Of a DNA stretch of 64,000 bases, positions 31,105 through 45,702 are shown in pieces. The position numbers and the translations under genes are program-made. Position 1 is the first letter of the stretch; each line of letters opens with the position of its first letter. The stretch comes from Amaranthus tricolor (taxonomy: Eukaryota; Streptophyta; Magnoliopsida; Caryophyllales; Amaranthaceae), in NCBI RefSeq assembly GCF_026212465.1, contig NC_080059.1:24815292-24879291 (forward strand). Reading direction: 5' to 3'. The notes beneath the pieces are model-generated. The model did not search any database. It worked only from the letters and a program-made list of their open reading frames with translations, and had not been told where the DNA came from.

Positions 31105-34100
31105 TTGATCCTTGTTTATTCTTCATCGTTCATTCGTCATTGACCATTAATCCTTGTTCATTCTTCATCGTTCATTCTTCATTGATCATTTATCCTTGTT
31201 CATTCTTCATCGTTCATTCGTCATTGATCATTGATCCTTGTTCATTCTTCATCGTTCATTCGTCATTGATCATTGATCCTTGTTCATTCTTCATCGTTCA
31301 TTCGTCATTGACCATTAATCGTTGTTCATTCTTCATCGTTCATTCTACATTGATCATTGATCCTTGTTCATTCTTCATCGTTCATTCGTCATTGACCATT
31401 AATCCTTGTTCATTCTTCATCGTTCATTCTTCATTGATCATTGATCCTTGTTCATTCTTCATCGTTCATTCTTCTTTGATCATTGATCCTCGTTCATTCT
31501 TCATTGATCATTGATCCTTGTTCATTCTTCATCGTTCATTCGTCATTGATCATTGATCCTTGTTCATTCTTCATCGTTCATTTGTCATTGATCATTGATC
31601 CTTGTTCATTGTTTATTGATCATTGATCCTTGTTCATTCTTCATCGTTCATTCGTCTTTGATCATTGATCCTTGTTCATTCTTCATCGTTCATTCGTCAT
31701 TGACCATTACTCCTTGTTCATTCTTCATCGTTCATTCTTCTTTGATCATTGATCCTTGTTCATTCTTCATTGATCATTGATCCTTGTTCATTCTTCATCG
31801 TTCATTCGTCATTGATCATTGATCCTTGTTCATTCTTCATCGTTCATTCGTGATTGATCATTGATCCTTGTTTATTCTTCATCGTTCATTCGTCATTGAC
31901 CATTAATCCTTGTTCATTCTTCATCTTTCATTCTTCATTGATCATTTATCCTTGTTCATTCTTCATCGTTCATTCGTCATTGATCATTGATCCTTGTTCA
32001 TTCTTCATCGTTCATTCGTCATTGACCATTACTCCTTGTTCATTCTTCATCGTTCATTCGTCATTGATCATTGATCCTTGTTCATTCTTCATTGATCATT
32101 GATCCTTGTTCATTCTTCATCGTTCATTCGTCATTGATCATTGATCCTTGTTCATTCTTCATCGTTCATTCGTCATTGATCATTGATCCTTGTTCATTCT
32201 TCATCGTTCATTCGTGATTGATCATTGATCCTTGTTTATTCTTCATCGTTCATTCGTCATTGACCATTAATCCTTGTTCATTCTTCATTGATCATTTATC
32301 CTTGTTCATTCTTCATCGTTCATTCGTCATTGATCATTGAACCTTGTTCATTCTTCATCGTTCATTTGTCATTGATCATTGATCCTTGTTCATTCTTCAT
32401 CGTTCATTCGTCATTGACCATTGATCCTTGTTCATTCTTCATTGATCATTGATCCTTGTTCATTCTTCATCGTTCATTCGTCATTGATCATTGATCCTTG
32501 TTCATTCTTCATCGTTCATTCGTGATTGATCATTGATCCTTGTTTATTCTTCATCGTTCATTCGTCATTGACCATTAATCCTTGTTCATTCTTCATCTTT
32601 CATTCTTCATTGATCATTTATCCTTGTTCATTCTTCATCGTTCATTCGTCATTGATCATTGATCCTTGTTCATTCTTCATCGTTCATTCGTCATTGATCA
32701 TTGATCCTTGTTCATTCTTCATCGTTCATTCGTCATTGACCATTAATCCTTGTTCATTCTTCATCGTTCATTCTACATTGATCATTGATCCTTGTTCATT
32801 CTTCATCGTTCATTCGTTATTGACCATTAATCCTTGTTCATTCTTCATCGTTCATTCTTCATTGATCATTGATCCTTGTTCATTCTTCATCGTTCATTCT
32901 TCTTTGATCATTGATCCTTGTTCATTCTTCATTGATCATTGATCCTTGTTCATTCTTCATCGTTCATTCGTCATTGATCATTGATCCTTGTTCATTCTTC
33001 ATCGTTCATTCGTCATTGATCATTGATCCTTGTTCATTGTTTATTGATCATTGATCCTTGTTCATTCTTCATCATTCATTCGTCTTTGATCATTGATCCT
33101 TGTTCATTCTTCATCGTTCATTCGTCATTGACCATTACTCCTTGTTCATTCTTCATCGTTCATTCTTCTTTGATCATTGATCCTTGTTCATTCTTCATTG
33201 ATCATTGATCCTTGTTCATTCGTCATCGTTCATTCGTCATTGATCATTGATCCTTGTTCATTCTTCATCGTTCATTCGTGATTGATCATTGATCCTTGTT
33301 TATTCTTCATCGTTCATTCGTCATTGACCATTAATCCTTGTTCATTCTTCATTGATCATTGATCCTTGTTCATTCTTCATCGTTCATTCGTCATTGATCA
33401 TTGATCCTTGTTCATTCTTCATTGATCATTGATCCTTGTTCATTCTTCATCGTTCATTCGTCATTGATCATTGATCCTTGTTCATTCTTCATTGATCATT
33501 GATCCTTGTTCATTCTTCATCGTTCATTCGTCATTGATCATTGATCCTTGTTCATTCTTCATCGTTCATTCGTGATTGATCATTGATCCTTGTTTATTCT
33601 TCATCGTTCATTCGTCATTGACCATTAATCCTTGTTCATTCTTCATCTTTCATTCTTCATTGATCATTTATCCTTGTTCATTCTTCATCGTTCATTCGTC
33701 ATTGATCATTGATCCTTGTTCATTCTTCATCGTTCATTCGTCATTGACCATTACTCCTTGTTCATTCTTCATCGTTCATTCGTCATTGATCATTGATCCT
33801 TGTTCATTCTTCATCGTTCATTCGTCATTGATCATTGATCCTTGTTCATTCTTCATCGTTCATTCGTCATTGACAATTACTCCTTGTTCATTCTTCATCG
33901 TTCATTCTTCATTGATCATTGATCCTTGTTCATTCTTCATCGTTCATTCTTCTTTGATCATTGATCCTTGTTCATTCTTCATTGATCATTGATCCTTGTT
34001 CATTCTTCATCGTTCATTCGTCATTAATCATTGATCCTTGTTCATTCTTCATCGTTCATTCGTGATTGATCATTGATCCTTGTTTATTCTTCATCGTTCA

Positions 34101-34947
34101 TTCGTCATTGACCATTAATCCTTGTTCATTCTTCATCGTTCATTCTTCATTGATCATTTATCCTTGTTCATTCTTCATCGTTCATTCGTCATTGATCATT
34201 GATCCTTGTTCATTCTTCATCGTTCATTCGTCATTGATCATTGATCCTTGTTCATTCTTCATCGTTCATTCGTCATTGACCATTAATCCTTGTTCATTCT
34301 TCATCGTTCATTCTACATTGATCATTGATCCTTGTTCATTCTTCATCGTTCATTCGTCATTGACCATTAATCCTTGTTCATTCTTCATCGTTCATTCTTC
34401 ATTGATCATTGATCCTTGTTCATTCTTCATCGTTCATTCTTCTTTGATCATTGATCCTTGTTCATTCTTCATTGATCATTGATCCTTGTTCATTCTTCAT
34501 CGTTCATTCGTCATTGATCATTGATCCTTGTTCATTCTTCATCATTCATTCGTCATTGATCATTGATCCTTATTCATTCTTCATCGTTCATTCTTCATTG
34601 ATCATTGATCCTTGTTCATTCTTCATCGTTCATTCGTCATTGATCATTGATCCTTGTTCATTCTTCATTGATCATTGATCCTTGTTCATTCTTCATCGTT
34701 CATTCGTCATTGATCATTGATCCTTGTTCATTCTTCATCGTTCATTCGTCATTGACCATTACTCCTTGTTCATTCTTCATCGTTCATTCTTCATTGATCA
34801 TTGATCCTTGTTCATTCTTCATCGTTCATTCTTCTTTGATCATTGATCCTTGTTCATTCTTCATTGATCATTGATCCTTGTTCATTCTTCATCGTTCATT
34901 CGTCATTAATCATTGATCCTTGTTCATTCTTCATCGTTCATTCGTGA
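31105..34947. repeat. Satellite mosaic rich in 28-bp units
   Basis: This is the same satellite with a higher share of 28-bp units (for example 33340-33510). The block 34066-34482 reappears unchanged at 34948-35364 (offset 882 = 21 x 42). No other structure was recognised. Confidence 0.7.
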
Positions 34948-37900
34948 TTGATCATTGATCCTTGTTTATTCTTCATCGTTCATTCGTCATTGACCATTAA
35001 TCCTTGTTCATTCTTCATCGTTCATTCTTCATTGATCATTTATCCTTGTTCATTCTTCATCGTTCATTCGTCATTGATCATTGATCCTTGTTCATTCTTC
35101 ATCGTTCATTCGTCATTGATCATTGATCCTTGTTCATTCTTCATCGTTCATTCGTCATTGACCATTAATCCTTGTTCATTCTTCATCGTTCATTCTACAT
35201 TGATCATTGATCCTTGTTCATTCTTCATCGTTCATTCGTCATTGACCATTAATCCTTGTTCATTCTTCATCGTTCATTCTTCATTGATCATTGATCCTTG
35301 TTCATTCTTCATCGTTCATTCTTCTTTGATCATTGATCCTTGTTCATTCTTCATTGATCATTGATCCTTGTTCATTCTTCATCGTTCATTCGTCATTGAT
35401 CATTGATCCTTGTTCATTCTTCATCGTTCATTCGTCATTGATCATTGATCCTTGTTCATTGTTTATTGATCATTGATCCTTGTTCATTCTTCATCATTCA
35501 TTCGTCTTTGATCATTGATCCTTGTTCATTCTTCATCGTTCATTCGTCATTGACCATTACTCCTTGTTCATTCTTCATCGTTCATTCTTCTTTGATCATT
35601 GATCCTTGTTCATTCTTCATTGATCATTGATCCTTGTTCATTCTTCATCGTTCATTCGTCATTGATCATTGATCCTTGTTCATTCTTCATCGTTCATTCG
35701 TGATTGATCATTGATCCTTGTTTATTCTTCATCGTTCATTCGTCATTGACCATTAATCCTTGTTCATTCTTCATCTTTCATTCTTCATTGATCATTTATC
35801 CTTGTTCATTCTTCATCGTTCATTCGTCATTGATCATTGATCCTTGTTCATTCTTCATCGTTCATTCGTCATTGACCATTACTCCTTGTTCATTCTTCAT
35901 CGTTCATTCGTCATTGATCATTGATCCTTGTTCATTCTTCATTGATCATTGATCCTTGTTCATTCTTCATCGTTCATTCGTCATTGATCATTGATCCTTG
36001 TTCATTCTTCATCGTTCATTCGTCATTGACAATTACTCCTTGTTCATTCTTCATCGTTCATTCTTCATTGATCATTGATCCTTGTTCATTCTTCATCGTT
36101 CATTCTTCTTTGATCATTGATCCTTGTTCATTCTTCATTGATCATTGATCCTTGTTTATTCTTCATCGTTCATTCTTCATTGACCATTGATCCTTGTTCA
36201 TTCTTCATCGTTCATTCTTCATTGACCATTAATCCTTGTTCATTCTTCATCGATCATTCTTCATTGATCATTGTCCCTTGTTCATTCTTCATCGTTCATT
36301 CTTCATTGATCATTGAACCTTGTTCATTCTTCATCGTTCATTCTTCTTTGATCATTGATCCTTGTTCATTCTTCATTGATCATTGATCCTTGTTCATTCT
36401 TCATCGTTCATTCGTCATTGATCATTGATCCTTGTTCATTCTTCATCGTTCATTCGTCATTGACAATTACTCCTTGTTCATTCTTCATCGTTCATTCTTC
36501 ATTGATCATTGATCCTTGTTCATTCTTCATCGTTCATTCTTCTTTGATCATTGATCCTTGTTCATTCTTCATTGATCATTGATCCTTGTTTATTCTTCAT
36601 CGTTCATTCTTCATTGACCATTGATCCTTGTTCATTCTTCATCGTTCATTCTTCATTGACCATTAATCCTTGTTCATTTTTCATCGATCATTCTTCATTG
36701 ATCATTGTCCCTTGTTCATTCTTCATCGTTCATTCTTCATTGATCATTGAACCTTGTTCATTCTTCATCGTTCATTCTTCTTTGATCATTGATCCTTGTT
36801 CATTCTTCATTGATCATTGATCCTTGTTCATTCTTCATCGTTCATTCGTCATTGATCATTGATCCTTGTTCATTCTTCATCGTTCATTCGTAATTGATCA
36901 TTGATCCTTGTTCATTCTTCATCGTTCATTCATCATTGACCATTAATCCTTGTTCATTCTTCATCGTTCATTCTTCATTGATCATTGATCCTTGTTCATT
37001 CTTCATCGTTCATTCGTCATTGACCATTACTCCTTGTTCATTCTTCATCGTTCATTCTTCATTGATCATTGATCCTTGTTCATTCTTCATCGTTCATTCT
37101 TCTTTGATCATTGATCCTTGTTCATTCTTCATTGATCATTGATCCTTGTTCATTCTTCATCGTTCATTCGTCATTAATCATTGATCCTTGTTCATTCTTC
37201 ATCGTTCATTCGTGATTGATCATTGATCCTTGTTTATTCTTCATCGTTCATTCGTCATTGACCATTAATCCTTGTTCATTCTTCATCGTTCATTCTTCAT
37301 TGATCATTTATCCTTGTTCATTCTTCATCGTTCATTCGTCATTGATCATTGATCCTTGTTCATTCTTCATCGTTCATTCGTCATTGATCATTGATCCTTG
37401 TTCATTCTTCATCGTTCATTCGTCATTGACCATTAATCCTTGTTCATTCTTCATCGTTCATTCTACATTGATCATTGATCCTTGTTCATTCTTCATCGTT
37501 CATTCGTCATTGACCATTAATCCTTGTTCATTCTTCATCGTTCATTCTTCATTGATCATTGATCCTTGTTCATTCTTCATCGTTCATTCTTCTTTGATCA
37601 TTGATCCTTGTTCATTCTTCATTGATCATTGATCCTTGTTCATTCTTCATCGTTCATTCGTCATTGATCATTGATCCTTGTTCATTCTTCATCGTTCATT
37701 CGTCATTGATCATTGATCCTTGTTCATTGTTTATTGATCATTGATCCTTGTTCATTCTTCATCATTCATTCGTCTTTGATCATTGATCCTTGTTCATTCT
37801 TCATCGTTCATTCGTCATTGACCATTACTCCTTGTTCATTCTTCATCGTTCATTCTTCTTTGATCATTGATCCTTGTTCATTCTTCATTGATCATTGATC

Positions 37901-39448
37901 CTTGTTCATTCTTCATCGTTCATTCGTCATTGATCATTGATCCTTGTTCATTCTTCATCGTTCATTCGTGATTGATCATTGATCCTTGTTTATTCTTCAT
38001 CGTTCATTCGTCATTGACCATTAATCCTTGTTCATTCTTCATCTTTCATTCTTCATTGATCATTTATCCTTGTTCATTCTTCATCGTTCATTCGTCATTG
38101 ATCATTGATCCTTGTTCATTCTTCATCGTTCATTCGTCATTGACCATTACTCCTTGTTCATTCTTCATCGTTCATTCGTCATTGATCATTGATCCTTGTT
38201 CATTCTTCATTGATCATTGATCCTTGTTCATTCTTCATCGTTCATTCGTCATTGATCATTGATCCTTGTTCATTCTTCATCGTTCATTCGTCATTGACAA
38301 TTACTCCTTGTTCATTCTTCATCGTTCATTCTTCATTGATCATTGATCCTTGTTCATTCTTCATCGTTCATTCTTCTTTGATCATTGATCCTTGTTCATT
38401 CTTCATTGATCATTGATCCTTGTTTATTCTTCATCGTTCATTCTTCATTGACCATTGATCCTTGTTCATTCTTCATCGTTCATTCTTCATTGACCATTAA
38501 TCCTTGTTCATTCTTCATCGATCATTCTTCATTGATCATTGTCCCTTGTTCATTCTTCATCGTTCATTCTTCATTGATCATTGAACCTTGTTCATTCTTC
38601 ATCGTTCATTCTTCTTTGATCATTGATCCTTGTTCATTCTTCATTGATCATTGATCCTTGTTCATTCTTCATCGTTCATTCGTCATTGATCATTGATCCT
38701 TGTTCATTCTTCATCGTTCATTCGTCATTGACAATTACTCCTTGTTCATTCTTCATCGTTCATTCTTCATTGATCATTGATCCTTGTTCATTCTTCATCG
38801 TTCATTCTTCTTTGATCATTGATCCTTGTTCATTCTTCATTGATCATTGATCCTTGTTTATTCTTCATCGTTCATTCTTCATTGACCATTGATCCTTGTT
38901 CATTCTTCATCGTTCATTCTTCATTGACCATTAATCCTTGTTCATTCTTCATCGATCATTCTTCATTGATCATTGTCCCTTGTTCATTCTTCATCGTTCA
39001 TTCTTCATTGATCATTGAACCTTGTTCATTCTTCATCGTTCATTCTTCTTTGATCATTGATCCTTGTTCATTCTTCATTGATCATTGATCCTTGTTCATT
39101 CTTCATCGTTCATTCGTCATTGATCATTGATCCTTGTTCATTCTTCATCGTTCATTCGTAATTGATCATTGATCCTTGTTCATTCTTCATCGTTCATTCA
39201 TCATTGACCATTAATCCTTGTTCATTCTTCATCGTTCATTCTTCATTGATCATTGATCCTTGTTCATTCTTCATCGTTCATTCGTCATTGACCATTAATC
39301 CTTGTTCATTCTTTATCGTTCATTCTTCATTGATCATTGAACCTTGTTCATTCTTCATCGTTCATTCTTCTTTGATCATTGATCCTTGTTCATTCTTCAT
39401 TGATCATTGATCCTTGTTCATTCTTCATCGTTCATTCGTCATTGATCA
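34948..39448. repeat. Pair of 2268-bp higher-order repeats with 434-bp sub-repeats
   Basis: Segments from 34948 to about 37010 and from 37216 to about 39280 match unit for unit, including the private ATCATTCATTCGTCTTTG variant near 35494 and 37762. Within each copy a 434-bp block is doubled (36117/36551 and 38385/38819), marked by TTGTCCC. 2268 is 54 x 42 and 434 is 31 x 14. Confidence 0.82.
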
Positions 39449-42400
39449 TTGATCCTTGTTCATTCTTCATTGATCATTGATCCTTGTTTATTCTTCATCG
39501 TTCATTCTTCATTGACCATTGATCCTTGTTCATTCTTCATCGTTCATTCTTCATTGACCATTAATCCTTGTTCATTCTTCATCGATCATTCTTCATTGAT
39601 CATTGTCCCTTGTTCATTCTTCATCGTTCATTCTTCATTGATCATTGAACCTTGTTCATTCTTCATCGTTCATTCTTCTTTGATCATTGATCCTTGTTCA
39701 TTCTTCATTGATCATTGATCCTTGTTCATTCTTCTTCGTTCATTCGTCATTGATCATTGATCCTTGTTCATTCTTCATCGTTCATTCGTCATTGACAATT
39801 ACTCCTTGTTCATTCTTCATCGTTCATTCTTCATTGATCATTGATCCTTGTTCATTCTTCATCGTTCATTCTTCTTTGATCATTGATCCTTGTTCATTCT
39901 TCATTGATCATTGATCCTTGTTTATTCTTCATCGTTCATTCTTCATTGACCATTGATCCTTGTTCATTCTTCATCGTTCATTCTTCATTGACCATTAATC
40001 CTTGTTCATTCTTCATCGATCATTCTTCATTGATCATTGTCCCTTGTTCATTCTTCATCGTTCATTCTTCATTGATCATTGAACCTTGTTCATTCTTCAT
40101 CGTTCATTCTTCTTTGATCATTGATCCTTGTTCATTCTTCATTGATCATTGATCCTTGTTCATTCTTCATCGTTCATTCGTCATTGATCATTGATCCTTG
40201 TTCATTCTTCATCGTTCATTCGTAATTGATCATTGATCCTTGTTCATTCTTCATCGTTCATTCATCATTGACCATTAATCCTTGTTCATTCTTCATCGTT
40301 CATTCTTCATTGATCATTGATCCTTGTTCATTCTTCATCGTTCATTCGTCATTGACCATTAATCCTTGTTCATTCTTTATCGTTCATTCTTCATTGATCA
40401 TTGAACCTTGTTCATTCTTCATCGTTCATTCTTCTTTGATCATTGATCCTTGTTCATTCTTCATTGATCATTGATCCTTGTTCATTCTTCATCGTTCATT
40501 CGTCATTGATCATTGATCCTTGTTCATTCTTCATCGTTCATTCGTCATTGACCATTACTCCTTGTTCATTCTTCATCGTTCATTCTTCATTGATCATTGA
40601 TCCTTGTTCATTCTTCATCGTTCATTCTTCTTTGATCATTGATCCTTGTTCATTCTTCATTGATCATTGATCCTTGTTCATTCTTCATCATTCATTCGTC
40701 ATTGATCATTGATCCTTGTTCATTCTTCATCGTTCATTTGTCATTGATCATTGATCCTTGTTCATTCTTCATCGTTCATTCGTCATTGACCATTGATCCT
40801 TGTTCATTCTTCATTGATCATTGATCCTTGTTCATTCTTCATCGTTCATTCGTCATTGATCATTGATCCTTGTTCATTCTTCATTGATCATTGATCCTTG
40901 TTCATTCTTCATCGTTCATTCGTCATTGATCATTGATCCTTGTTCATTCTTCATCGTTCATTCGTCATTGACCATTACTCCTTGTTCATTCTTCATCGTT
41001 CATTCTTCATTGATCATTGATCCTTGTTCATTCTTCATCGTTCATTCTTCTTTGATCATTGATCCTTGTTCATTCTTCATTGATCATTGATCCTTGTTCA
41101 TTCTTCATCGTTCATTCGTCATTGATCATTGATCCTTGTTCATTCTTCATCGTTCATTCGTGATTGATCATTGATCCTTGTTTATTCTTCATCGTTCATT
41201 CGTCATTGACCATTAATCCTTGTTCATTCTTCATCTTTCATTCTTCATTGATCATTGATCCTTGTTCATTCTTCATCGTTCATTCGTCATTGATCATTGA
41301 TCCTTGTTCATTCTTCATTGATCATTGATCCTTGTTCATTCTTCATCGTTCATTCGTCATTGATCATTGATCCTTGTTCATTCTTCATCGTTCATTCGTC
41401 ATTGACAATTACTCCTTGTTCATTCTTCATCGTTCATTCTTCATTGATCATTGATCCTTGTTCATTCTTCATCGTTCATTCTTCTTTGATCATTGATCCT
41501 TGTTCATTCTTCATTGATCATTGATCCTTGTTCATTCTTCATCGTTCATTCTTCATTGACCATTGATCCTTGTTCATTCCTCATCGTTCATTCTTCATTG
41601 ACCATTAATCCTTGTTCATTCTTCATCGATCATTCTTCATTGATCATTGTTCCTTGTTCATTCTTCATCGTTCATTCTTCTTTGATCATTGTTCCTTGTT
41701 CATTCTTCATCGTTCATTCTTCATTGATCATTGATCCTTGTTCATTGTTCATTGATCATTCATCCTTGTTCATTCTTCATCGTTCATTCGTCATTGATCA
41801 TTGATCCTTGTTCATTCTTCATCGTTCATTCGTCATTGACCATTACTCCTTGTTCATTCTTCATCGTTCATTCGTCATTGATCATTGATCCTTGTTCATT
41901 CTTCATTGATCATTGATCCTTGTTCATTCTTCATCGTTCATTCGTCATTGATCATTGATCCTTGTTCATTCTTCATCGTTCATTCGTCATTGACAATTAC
42001 TCCTTGTTCATTCTTCATCGTTCATTCTTCATTGATCATTGATCCTTGTTCATTCTTCATCGTTCATTCTTCTTTGATCATTGATCGTTGTTCATTCTTC
42101 ATTGATCATTGATCCTTGTTCATTCTTCATCGTTCATTCTTCATTGACCATTGATCCTTGTTCATTCTTCATCGTTCATTCTTCATTGACCATTAATCCT
42201 TGTTCATTCTTCATCGATCATTCTTCATTGATCATTGTTCCTTGTTCAATCTTCATCGTTCATTCTTCATTGATCATTGATCCTTGTTCATTCTTCATCG
42301 TTCATTCTTCATTGATCATTGATCCTTGTTCATTCTTCATCGTTCATTCGTCATTGATCATTGATCCTTGTTCATTCTTCATCGTTCATTCATCATTGAC

Positions 42401-43739
42401 CATTACTCCTTGTTCATTCTTCATCGTTCATTCTTCATTGATCATTGATCCTTGTTCATTCTTCATCGTTCATTCGTCATTGATCATTGATCCTTATTCA
42501 TTCTTCATCGTTTATTTTTCATTTATCATTGATCCTTGTTCATTCTTCATCGTTCATTCTTCATTGATCATTGATCCTTGTTCATTCTTCATCGTTCATT
42601 CGTCATTGACCATTAATCCTTGTTCATTCTTCATCGTTCATTGTTCATTGATCATTGATCCTTGTTCATTCTTCATCGTTCATTCGTCATTGACCATTAA
42701 TCCTTGTTCATTCTTTATCGTTCATTCTTCATTGATCATTGAACCTTGTTCATTCTTCATTGTTCATTCTTCTTTGATCATTGATCCTTGTTCATTCTTC
42801 ATTGATCATTGATCCTTGTTCATTCTTCATCGTTCATTCGTCATTGATCATTGATCCTTGTTCATTCTTCATCGTTCAGTCGTAATTGATCATTGATCCT
42901 TGTTCTTTCTTCATCGTTCATTCATCATTGACCATTAATCCTTGTTCATTCTTCATCGTTCATTCTTCATTGATCATTGATCCTTGTTCATTCTTCATCG
43001 TTCATTCGTCATTGACCATTAATCCTTGTTCATTCTTTATCGTTCATTCTTCATTGATCATTGAACCTTGTTCATTCTTCATCGTTCATTCTTCTTTGAT
43101 CATTGATCCTTGTTCATTCTTCATTGATCATTGATCGTTGTTCATTCTTCATCGTTCATTCGTCATTGATCATTGATCCTTGTTCATTCTTCATCGTTCA
43201 TTCGTCATTTACCATTACTCCTTGTTCATTCTTCATCATTCATTCTTCATTGATCATTGATCCTTGTTCATTCTTCATCGTTCATTCTTCTTTGATCATT
43301 GATCCTTGTTCATTCTTCATTGATCATTGATCCTTGTTCATTCTTCATCGTTCATTCGTCATTGATCATTGATCCTTGTTCATTCTTCATCGTTCATTTG
43401 TCATTGATCATTGATCCTTGTTCATTCTTCATCGTTCATTCGTCATTGACCATTGATCCTTGTTCATTCTTCATTGATCATTGATCCTTGTTCATTCTTC
43501 ATCGTTCATTCGTCATTGATCATTGATCCTTGTTCATTCTTCATTGATCATTGATCCTTGTTCATTCTTCATCGTTCATTCGTCATTGATCATTGATCCT
43601 TGTTCATTCTTCATCGTTCATTCGTCATTGACCATTACTCCTTGTTCATTCTTCATCGTTCATTCTTCTTTGATCATTGATCCTTGTTCATTCTTCATTA
43701 ATCATTGATCCTTGTTCATTCTTCATCGTTCATTAGTCA
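39449..43739. repeat. Satellite segment continuing the 434-bp and 1064-bp duplications
   Basis: The 434-bp block occurs again at 39449 and 39883. The stretch 38819-39410 recurs at 39883-40474 (offset 1064 = 76 x 14). The block from 42081 to about 43140 is another copy of the 3735/12905/16629 block. No genes were seen. Confidence 0.72.
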
Positions 43740-45278
43740 TTGATCATTGATCCTTGTTCATTCTTCATCGTTCATTCGTCATTGACCATTACTCCTTGTT
43801 CATTCTTCATCGTTCATTCTTCATTGATCATTGATCCTTGTTCATTCTTCATCGTTCATACGTCATTGATCATTGATCCTTGTTCATTCTTCATCGTTCA
43901 TTCGTCATTGACCATTAATCCTTGTTCATTCTTCGTCGTTCATTCTTCATTGATCATTGATCCTTGTTCATTCTTCATCGTTCATTCTTCATTGATCATT
44001 GTTCCTTGTTCATTCTTCATCGTTCATTCTTCATTGAGAATTGATCCTTGTTCATTCTTCATCGTTCATTCTTCATTGAGAATTGATCCTTGTTCATTCT
44101 TCATCGTTCATTCTTCATTGATCATTGATCCTTGTTCATTCTTCATCGTTCATTCTTCATTGATCATTGATCCTTGTTCATTCTTCATCGTTCATTCTTC
44201 TTTGATCATTGATCCTTGTTCATTCTTCATTGATCATTTATCCTTGTTCATTCTTCATCGTTCATTCGTCATTGATCATTGATCCTTGTTCATTCTTCAT
44301 CGTTCATTCGTCATTGATCATTGATCGTTGTTCATTCTTCATCGTTCATTCGTCATTGATCATTGATCCTTGTTCATTCTTCATCGTTCATTCTTCATTG
44401 ATCCTTGTTCATTCTTCATCGTTCATTCGTCATTGACCATTAATCCTTGTTCATTCTTCATCGTTCATTCTTCATTGATCATTGATCCTTGTTCATTCTT
44501 CATCGTTCATTCTTCTTTGATCATTGATCCTTGTTCATTCTTCATTGATCATTGATCCTTGTTCATTCTTCATCGTTCATTCGTCATTGATCATTGATCG
44601 TTGTTCATTCTTCATCGTTCATTCGTCATTGACTATTACTCCTTGTTCATTCTTCTTCGTTCATTCTTCATTGATCATTGATCCTTGTTCATTCTTCATC
44701 GTTCATTCTTCTTTGATCATTGATCCTTGTTCATTCTTCATTGATCATTGATCCTTGTTCATTCTTCATCGTTCATTTGTCATTGATCATTGATCCTTGT
44801 TCATTCTTCATCGTTCATTCGTCATTGATCATTGATCCTTGTTTATTCTTCATCGTTCATTCGTCATTGACCATTAATCCTTTTTCATTCTTCATCGTTC
44901 ATTCTTCATTGATCATTGATCCTTGTTCATTCTTCATCGTTCATTCGTCATTGACCATTAATCCTTGTTCATTCTTCATCGTTCATTGATCCTTGTTCAT
45001 TCTTCATCGTTCATTCTTCATTGAGCATTGATCCTTGTTCATTCTTCATCGTTCATTCGTCATTGACCATTAATCCTTGTTCATTCTTCATCGATCATTC
45101 TTCATTGATCATTGTTCCTTGTTCATTCTTCATCGTTCATTCTTCATTGATCATTGATCCTTGTTCATTCTTCATCGTTCATTCTTCATTGATCATTGAT
45201 CCTTGTTCATTCTTCTTCGTTCATTCGTCATTGATCATTGATCCTTGTTCATTCTTCATCGTTCATTCATCATTGATC

Positions 45279-45283
45279 CTTAT
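45279..45283. repeat. Target-site duplication, left copy
   Basis: The 5-bp CTTAT lies immediately outside the TG terminus at 45284 and matches the 5 bp outside the other LTR. Five bases is the usual size for plant Ty3/gypsy integrases. Confidence 0.93.
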
Positions 45284-45702
45284 TGATATAGGTTGGCTAT
45301 GTTTTGAACAAGGACCAAACTATATGCACACGTATGTTTTGAGGTTTCGAAATTTCAGCAATTAAGGCTGAAAGTGTAGGTGATATTGTAAAATGTTTTT
45401 TTTTTGTGATTTTTGTAGGTTTTGTAATAAGAAGAACTAAGAAAAGATATGTTGAATTGAACAACTTGAAAATGGCTGATCCAAGGATTAATTTGATACA
45501 GATTCACCACAAATTAAAACCAAGGGCTCCTAAGAACACATTCAAACTTTAAGCCAAAAGAATGAAAAGCATAGGAACTTCAACTTACTAAAACCAATCC
45601 AAGTTAAAGTAAATTGCAAAGAGAGAACAAAGGGATTTGCTCAAGGGTTGTTTTGTATTCAGAATGTAAAAATCAGGTTGTGAATTACAAGAGTGCATAC
45701 AT

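Larger units (their letters stand above)
1..45283. repeat. Heptad-based 42-bp satellite array, left part
   Basis: This is continuous tandem satellite from the first base to the retrotransposon. The standard 42-bp unit is six heptads in order: TTGATCA, TTGATCC, TTGTTCA, TTCTTCA, TCGTTCA, TTCGTCA. These pair into three 14-mers; the second and third differ at only 2 of 14 positions. A 28-bp form lacks the last two heptads and recurs throughout. Unit composition is about 20 T, 10 C, 7 A and 5 G, so one strand is about 71% pyrimidine and GC is about 36%. Variation concentrates in the TTGATCA/TTGATCC pair (for example TTGACCA TTAATCC, TTGACCA TTACTCC, second heptad TTGAACC or TTTATCC), while the other heptads are nearly invariant. 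No gene, RNA or foreign insertion was seen in this stretch. The array continues beyond the window. Centromeric or pericentromeric location is inferred only. Confidence 0.97.

Noticed and set aside
46..45278. Dozens of open frames of 61-243 codons encoding repeats of IDPCSFFIVHSSLI on the plus strand
   Set aside because: They arise because 42 is divisible by 3 and one frame of the unit has no stop. They begin at TTG, end or shift at every 28-bp unit, and their variants are mostly amino-acid changing. There are no promoters, introns or domains. I do not annotate them as genes.
45021..45365. Open frame crossing from satellite into the LTR
   Set aside because: It is a chance fusion of the satellite frame with antisense LTR sequence. 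The last 26 or so codons have no resemblance to a protein.
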